From Dimorphilus gyrociliatus (taxonomy: Eukaryota > Annelida > Polychaeta > Dinophilidae): a DNA stretch of 64,000 bases. The notes under the pieces are model-generated. The model worked only from the letters and a program-made list of their open reading frames with translations, made no database searches and was not told the DNA's origin. The position numbers and the translations under genes are program-made. Each line of letters opens with the position of its first letter. Position 1 is the first letter of the stretch. Of the stretch, positions 58,521 through 64,000 are shown piece by piece. The DNA lies in NCBI GenBank assembly GCA_904063045.1, contig CAJFCJ010000038.1:100315-164314 (forward strand), in the 5' to 3' direction.

Positions 58521-61500
58521 TTACAATAAGGATGAGAATATATGTTCAGTTTTAGACAAAGCAGCATCAATGCCCAAATCATTAGCAAAGTTTATGTGCT
58601 CTTTATGTCTTGTTAAAGTGTCTTGAATGTATTCTAAAACTTGTTGAACTTGTTGTTGCTTCTTACCAACATCCTCTTTTATACCAAGCTGTATTAATTC
58701 AGTAAGTCTAGCAACCTCTAATTTTGGTTCTTCAATTTCATTGCTTATTTTCATTCTGATTGATTGTGCTGCTGCAGTCTGAAATCTGCATCCTTTCTTT
58801 GTGTAATAGATGAATGTTTTCTTTCCAGAATACATTGCTTGTTGATTGTGTTCAATGTCCAGTGGGTTTTTCTTAATTTTGAACAGGTGTTGTGTTTGGT
58901 CACAATCTCCATATCTTATATCTTCTTTTGTTATGTGGTAAGCATGATGGAGTATTGGATCAACTGAGAATAAGAGATCTTTATACTTGATGAGAAATTC
59001 TTTGGAGCATAATCCATTTTTGGTGATAATTGTTGTATCACACACTACTTGAACTGATTTTAATTCTGTACAAGTATTTAAGGTTGTTAGATCACCAAGC
59101 CATGTACTGTGCATTCCATGCTTAGATCCAAGTATTGTTGGTAGTTGAGGTGCCAATGGTGTGAGTAATGCTACCATCTTGTTTCTCATAATGAATTCTT
59201 TGCATAGAAGTTGTGATACTTGTTTGAAAACTGTTTGTAAATTTTGGAAATTTTTATCAATGTTATTTAATAAAGCAGATGTTCGAATAGCATCTGCTAT
59301 GTCTATTTTGTGAAATTTTGGCATCTGTATGCTTTCTGATACTCTTCTCCTCCATTCATGCTTCTTTGGTGTTCTTTGCAAAAGTGTAAATTTTCCATTT
59401 GCTTGATGTGTTTGAAATTGTTTATCTTTTGGACTTTGGTACCAAGTGTCCAGTCTTGGTAATGGATTGAAACTAATTTTCTTCTTGTTGAGTTCAAAAT
59501 CTTCTGCTTTTGCCATTCTAGCAGGTTCCATTTTGGTTGTTTTCAACATTTTGAGTATGTATTTGTTGTTAATATCCCATATATCAGGTGAGATTATTTC
59601 TCTGACCATCCAGGTCCTAACCAATGGTGTTACATGATTTTTGATCAGCATATGATAAGTCTTGTCACCATCTCTATACCAATCATTATAGGTTAGTATA
59701 TTTTGTATTTCTGTATTATTTGCTTTTCTCAAAGTTGATATCTTTCCATCATAATTCTGCAATCTTGCAACTTCTTTGTTTGAAATGATTTTATATTTGA
59801 TATCTGCCATCATTCTGTTATCAGCATAATTTGAATTTGTAAGATCAGTTCTTAATAAGTCGTATTCCTTCTGGGGTACTAAAATTCTTGTTCCAGGACC
59901 ACCATATCCTTTGATATATCTATCTTGATAAGGTAAATCCATTATTGCATAGTTGGGACATGAAAAATATCCTCCAAGCTTAATGCACTCTACATTGTAG
60001 GATACTGCTTTCCATGGGGATTCATGACCAAGGAGATTTTGTCCTTTCTGAGGATTGAAAATAATAATGGAATCCAGAGTTCTACAAAATTTATGTTTGA
60101 TAGAACAGTCCTCTAAATATTCCAAGTTGGTTGTTATCTTATCCTGACTTGGGTGCCAATAAGCTTTGCCAATTTGGAGAATTGTTGTAAATTCTTCAAC
60201 CACTGTTGTTCTTGGCCATTTGTAGTTTGATCCTTTGTTTTCATTGTACATTAGAAGGTTTCCTTTTTCAATGAGTTTTTGTCCATTTAAGGTCTTTTTT
60301 GACAATAACATTTTTCTGCATTGTTTGTCACTTAAGGTAAGTGTTTGTTTTTCAACTCTGTGTTTCTTTGCTCCAAAGAAGTAATGAGTGTAAAAGTTGA
60401 TTCTTCTCTTTACCAAACACTTAACAGCTTGTATTGCCAAATTATCAGCTTTAATTTCATAAATATTTGCCATTATTTTGGTCATTTGTTTAGTTTTGAA
60501 TGTGCAAATTGGTTCATCAGCCAGATCAAATGACTGATGTACTTGTTGCCCTTGACAGAATTGTACTGAAGGAAGCATTCTCACAGTTATGTTTGCTTTT
60601 GTTATTGATACATTTCCCTGAACCAAGTTTAATAAGCATAGCGCTAGCAGAGTGTAAACAATGGATCCTCTTATAGGAAGTGTTCCAACTTTCCTTTCTT
60701 GTTTCTCTACCTTGAGTGTGTTAACTCTAGTTGGTTGTTTGTTAGCCAATCTTAGTCTACTAGCATGGTAGAATTTTCTTTTGCCATTTAATATTTCCAA
60801 TTCATAAAGACATTTTGTAGTATCAGTAGCAGTTACAATGTATGGTCCACTCCATTTGCTTGTATTTATCCTATTCATTCCTTGACCAATGTGTTCATTT
60901 TTTATGTGTACCCATTCACCAATTTGGTAAGTTGGGGGTTTTCTTGTGATAGTTTTGTTTACTCTATCTCTATATGCCTTCTTTTTCATGACAGATTTGC
61001 ACAATGCAGTAGCTCTTATTTCTTCCATTTCATGTTTTCTATCAAATAGAAATTTTGTTGTTGGTTCTAATCTTGGAACTTCCATTAACAAATCTAAGAC
61101 ATTCCTATTCTTCAATCCAAATAATATTTCATGTGGAGTTTTGCCTGTGCTTCCCACTGGAATTTGGTTTAAGCATGTTTGAATTATTGGTAATTGTCTT
61201 GTCCAATCTGTTAATTGTTCCATAACTACATGTTTATGTAGTGCTCTGCGAATTTCCAAATTCTTTCTTTCTACCATTCCATTACTTTGGCTATGGAATG
61301 CTGTTGTTTTTATTTTCCTTATTCCCATTGATGTAACCATCTCTGTAAATATTTCCCCCAGAAAATTCCGTCCTTGGTCTGTGAGAATTTCTTCTGGAAT
61401 ACCAAATATTGGAAAGTAGTTAAAAAACAAGTGTTTTGATATTTCTTCAGCTGTCTGAGTTTTTAATGGAAATAGGTTTGTAAATCTTGACATGTGATCT

Positions 61501-61781
61501 ATAATGACAAGTATGTATTTGTAAGATTCATGTCCTGTTAGTGGTCCCATTATGTCCATTGCAATTCTTTGCATTGGTAGAGTTGGATGGGGTGTTTCAA
61601 CCAATAGATGTTTGTTTCCAGGTGCTCTTAATTGTTCACAGAATTTGCAATTCTTTATATGGTCTTTAATTGTTTTCTTAAGTTGTGGATGCCAGAAAGC
61701 TTGTTCCAAAGTATGAATTGTTATGTCTACACCATAGTGTTCAAATATTTGATGTTGATGTATTTGGTTCAGTAGGTTGTT
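58521..61781 (-). CDS. Integrase fused in frame to Env-like glycoprotein (retrotransposon, intact frame)
   Basis: The open frame runs from about 61781, upstream of the ATG at 61707; the reading before that ATG supplies the two His of the HHCC zinc knuckle (HQHQIFEHYG), with KNCKFCEQ giving the Cys pair. The integrase core has Asp (AMDIMGP), Asp (LTDQGRNF) and Glu (NGMVERKNLE) in correct order, then a chromodomain-free C terminus (WSGPYIVT). About residue 350 a hydrophobic signal-like segment (GSIVYTLLALCLLNLVQG) starts a cysteine-bearing ectodomain of about 690 residues with no membrane anchor at the end, so the Env part is probably cut short. I do not recognise the Env family. No frameshift occurs in 3.2 kb. 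Confidence 0.7.
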   Translation of the reverse strand, partial: NNLLNQIHQHQIFEHYGVDITIHTLEQAFWHPQLKKTIKDHIKNCKFCEQLRAPGNKHLLVETPHPTLPMQRIAMDIMGPLTGHESYKYILVIIDHMSRFTNLFPLKTQTAEEISKHLFFNYFPIFGIPEEILTDQGRNFLGEIFTEMVTSMGIRKIKTTAFHSQSNGMVERKNLEIRRALHKHVVMEQLTDWTRQLPIIQTCLNQIPVGSTGKTPHEILFGLKNRNVLDLLMEVPRLEPTTKFLFDRKHEMEEIRATALCKSVMKKKAYRDRVNKTITRKPPTYQIGEWVHIKNEHIGQGMNRINTSKWSGPYIVTATDTTKCLYELEILNGKRKFYHASRLRLANKQPTRVNTLKVEKQERKVGTLPIRGSIVYTLLALCLLNLVQGNVSITKANITVRMLPSVQFCQGQQVHQSFDLADEPICTFKTKQMTKIMANIYEIKADNLAIQAVKCLVKRRINFYTHYFFGAKKHRVEKQTLTLSDKQCRKMLLSKKTLNGQKLIEKGNLLMYNENKGSNYKWPRTTVVEEFTTILQIGKAYWHPSQDKITTNLEYLEDCSIKHKFCRTLDSIIIFNPQKGQNLLGHESPWKAVSYNVECIKLGGYFSCPNYAIMDLPYQDRYIKGYGGPGTRILVPQKEYDLLRTDLTNSNYADNRMMADIKYKIISNKEVARLQNYDGKISTLRKANNTEIQNILTYNDWYRDGDKTYHMLIKNHVTPLVRTWMVREIISPDIWDINNKYILKMLKTTKMEPARMAKAEDFELNKKKISFNPLPRLDTWYQSPKDKQFQTHQANGKFTLLQRTPKKHEWRRRVSESIQMPKFHKIDIADAIRTSALLNNIDKNFQNLQTVFKQVSQLLCKEFIMRNKMVALLTPLAPQLPTILGSKHGMHSTWLGDLTTLNTCTELKSVQVVCDTTIITKNGLCSKEFLIKYKDLLFSVDPILHHAYHITKEDIRYGDCDQTQHLFKIKKNPLDIEHNQQAMYSGKKTFIYYTKKGCRFQTAAAQSIRMKISNEIEEPKLEVARLTELIQLGIKEDVGKKQQQVQQVLEYIQDTLTRHKEHINFANDLGIDAALSKTEHIFSSLL

Positions 61782-63500
61782 AAAGTTAGTAGTGAATTAC
61801 CAGTAATGGTTGACAACCATTCAGATACCATACTAAATCATCTTTGACAAACATATGTTCAATAAAATTTTGTATTCCTTGAACATTTCAACATCAATAT
61901 TTGCTCCTTCCAATTTTCTACAATTTCATTAGCGTGTCATCCAAAACTTTTCAGTGTAGAAGTTTATCTCAACAGGTTTATTTTTTAATTTCATGACCTG
62001 TAATTTTTGTCATCTGCTTCTTCATCATAACCATCATTATTGTCTAAAATTCATCCAAACAATCAGCTAAGTCTTCTAAATCTTCTGTATCAATATAAAA
62101 GCATTAAGCATATCCTTTCTTTCTGCTAATTGTGGAATTGTATTGCCATTTTTTTTCTTCATTTAGTCTTTCCTTTAGTAAATTTCGGAAATCAATAATT
62201 CATCAGTTTCTCCAATTCTGGATATCCAGTCTGCTCTGTTGGTTCTTCCAGTATGTAAATTATTTCAAAGTCCATATCCATAAGTGCCATAACCCATTTA
62301 ACAGTACTTGAATTTAATTTGTTTGTACAAATGTTTGTACCAAATTTTGGTGATCAGTGTAAAGAAAAAATTTCTTATACTGCAAGTAATGGGAGAATTT
62401 TGTACTGCCCAATAGACTGCAAAAGCTTCTTTTTGATAAGCTGCATACCTTAGTTGTGTATTGATTAGGAGTTTGAAGCAAAAGAAATTGGCTTTCTTAT
62501 TTTCTTTCCATCTTCTTCCCATTCTTGTTCTAAAACTGCACCAACTGCATAATTGGAGCATCTGTTGTTAGATAGAATGGTTTACTAAAATCAGGTAGTT
62601 GAAGTATTGGTGGTTCTGTCATTGATTTCTTTAGTGTCTGATACGCTTTCTCTGCTTCTGTAGTCCATTTTAGTCTTTCAGTCTTCTGATGTAGTTTTAA
62701 TAATTCTCTCAAGGTTTTGTAATTTTTGCAAAGTCCTTGATAAATCTTCTATAATAACACACAAAATGCACAAAACTTAGTAAAGTATTTGCAAACATTG
62801 GTAATTCAGCATCTTTTATCTTTTGAATCTTTTCTGGATCAGTTTCAATACCATTCTGTGTAATTCTATGACCAAGAAATTGTACTGATCTTGTAGAAAT
62901 GCACATTTGCTTAACTTGATTCTGAAGTCCTTTTCTTTGATTCTTTCCATCAGTTTCTGTAGACTTGTGTAGTGTTCCTCCAATTTTGTAAAAACAATAA
63001 TATCATCCATATAGTTAATACAGAAATTTTCCAATCCATTTATGACAAAATTTGCCATAATATAGCTGAAGTGTGAGGGTGCATTTGCTAAACCAAAAGG
63101 CATTCGATTAAATTCAAATAGACCAAATGGTGTTATGAAAGCAGTTTTTCTTTGTCTTCTTCCTTGATAGGATGTGGTGAAATGCACTTGTCAAATCCAA
63201 GATGGAAAAGTATTTATGTCCTCCTCCAAGTTGTCAAATAAATCTTCTTGGTGGGATTGGATAACAATTCTTTTTGAATGCTTGTTAAGTTTTCTGTAAT
63301 CTACACACATTCTTAATGTTCCTTCTTTCTTTTTCACAAAAACAATTGGTGAAGCCCATTGGCTTTTGCTTGCTCTAATCAAACCATTTGCTAATAATCC
63401 ATTAAGTGTTCCCTACATTCCTGTGTTTGTTGGTGTAATCTGTATGTCTTTGTTTAAAAGGTTTCACATCTTCCAATAATTCAATTGCCATTGGTGAACA
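61782..63500 (-). pseudogene. Reverse transcriptase / RNase H region with many frameshifts
   Basis: Conserved pieces appear in shifting frames: [20 protein letters not shown] (about 63360), FGLFEFNRMPFGLANAPSHF (about 63120), the YMDD catalytic motif (about 63010), SVQFLGHRITQNGIE (about 62880), YYRRFIKDFAKI (about 62740), FYLTTDAP (about 62560) and ALMDMDFEIIYI (about 62280). At least seven frame changes or stops separate them. Enzyme activity is not expected from this copy. Confidence 0.7.
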
Positions 63501-64000
63501 TCTGTGAGCCAATGTCATTTTGATTTGTAGCAATAATGTCTTCATAATTCTTGATGATTTCTTTCAATTCTTCCCTGATTTTGTCAGGATTATTTTGGAC
63601 ACATGTAAATAGTTGTCAATTTCTACTGTAGTTGAATTAATGTGGTGTATATTTTGATTAGACATATGTTCAAACTCAACACTTTCAGCAATTTCTATCT
63701 CAGGAGTTGCTGGAGTTTTCATTTGTTCTTTTCAACTTTGATAGTTATTCATCCTTTAATTCTATGTATTGTGTTTTCATTTCCATTTCTGTAATTAATT
63801 CTTCAGATTCAGTTTCAGTTTCTTCAGCAGATGAGTTAATGATAATAACTGAGTCATTGTCTGAATCTGTTGTTGCCATTTTCTTCTTCAGATGACTTTA
63901 TACCATTAACAATATCCAAATCTGAGTCTGAGTTATGCTCTGGTTCATTACTCATCTCTGTATCATAATTTTCAAAGAAACTCAAAGTTTCATTTGAGCC
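63501..64000 (-). pseudogene. Acidic pre-RT region of the same retroelement
   Basis: Minus-strand readings are rich in Glu, Asp and Ser (for example SDSDLDIVNGIKSSEEENG and DSDNDSVIIINSSAEETETE) in two frames. They resemble the acidic stretch before the retropepsin relic at 9660 (DNESMSENDK). The window ends here. Confidence 0.4.

Larger units (their letters stand above)
58521..64000 (-). mobile_element. Ty3/gypsy-type retrotransposon with env-like region, incomplete
   Basis: On the minus strand, from 64000 downward: an acidic linker (63700-64000), a reverse transcriptase with the YMDD motif near 63010, an RNase H piece (TTDAP near 62560), an integrase, and an env-like region ending at 58521. 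The element's upstream part lies beyond the window, so its 5' LTR, gag and protease are not seen. No 3' LTR exists at the other end: the env-like frame runs straight into LRR sequence. It belongs with the errantivirus-like arrangement by gene order only. Confidence 0.75.

Noticed and set aside
1-64000. tRNA, rRNA or other structured RNA genes
   Set aside because: I looked for cloverleaf boxes and rRNA cores on both strands and saw none; a covariance-model scan would be decisive.

Overview
The window is nuclear DNA from an AT-rich invertebrate animal that I cannot place more precisely. The evidence is many short GT-AG introns (about 55-130 bases), metazoan-only domain mixes (polycystin-1, discoidin, PAN, fibrinogen, EGF/cadherin, ADAM protease, CARD/NACHT/LRR), AATAAA-type poly(A) signals and eukaryotic transposons. 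There are no operons or ribosome-binding sites. The reading frames supplied start at ATG, GTG or TTG, so several true starts were reset by splicing and signal-peptide logic.

Layout. 1-3231 (+): 3' part of a single-exon transmembrane protein with VWD, EGF and cadherin-like domains. 3.2-15 kb: a graveyard of transposon pieces (MULE-type MITE, MULE transposase relic, LTR-like segments, a retropepsin relic) together with a RING-LRR relic (+), an ADAM-type metalloprotease with frameshifts (-), and a small TATA-driven secreted-peptide-like gene (+) lying between two direct repeats. 15.0-18.5 kb (+): a broken KY/hillarin-like gene, one exon of which is split by a MITE with a 9-bp target duplication, ending in an intact part that resembles the dynein stalk. 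19.2-20.2 kb: rearranged LRR and cysteine-rich fragments. 21.8-43.1 kb (+): the clear centrepiece, a complete 32-exon gene for a predicted 6,310-residue polycystin-1-like protein. Its ectodomain carries four CTLD-PAN-discoidin cassettes, a fibrinogen domain and an F-type lectin domain, then a three-fold unknown module, PKD/REJ repeats, a degenerate GPS, PLAT and a polycystin channel. 43.9-44.6 kb (+): the first exons of a second PAN gene, apparently cut off. 45.8-47.1 kb (+): an unrecognised broken coding region with an RNase-H-like piece. 47.4-58.5 kb (+): a single-exon NLR-type gene (possible CARD, NACHT, then about 46 paired LRR units of 171 bp) with an 8-unit higher-order duplication and a broken 3' end. 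58.5-64 kb (-): a Ty3/gypsy element abutting the last LRR, with an intact integrase-Env open frame but a reverse transcriptase full of frameshifts.

How they fit together. The window mixes cell-surface recognition and innate-immunity type genes (polycystin lectin receptor, PAN protein, NLR, RING-LRR and LRR relics) with heavy mobile-element traffic. One LRR family occurs in at least three separate places (6.7, 19.5 and 49-58.5 kb), so NLR-type sequence is being duplicated and broken locally. The clearest new observations are the lectin-cassette polycystin, the 8-unit LRR amplification, the MITE family with telomere-like TTAGGG cores, the KY plus dynein-stalk gene, and the selective intactness of the integrase-Env frame.
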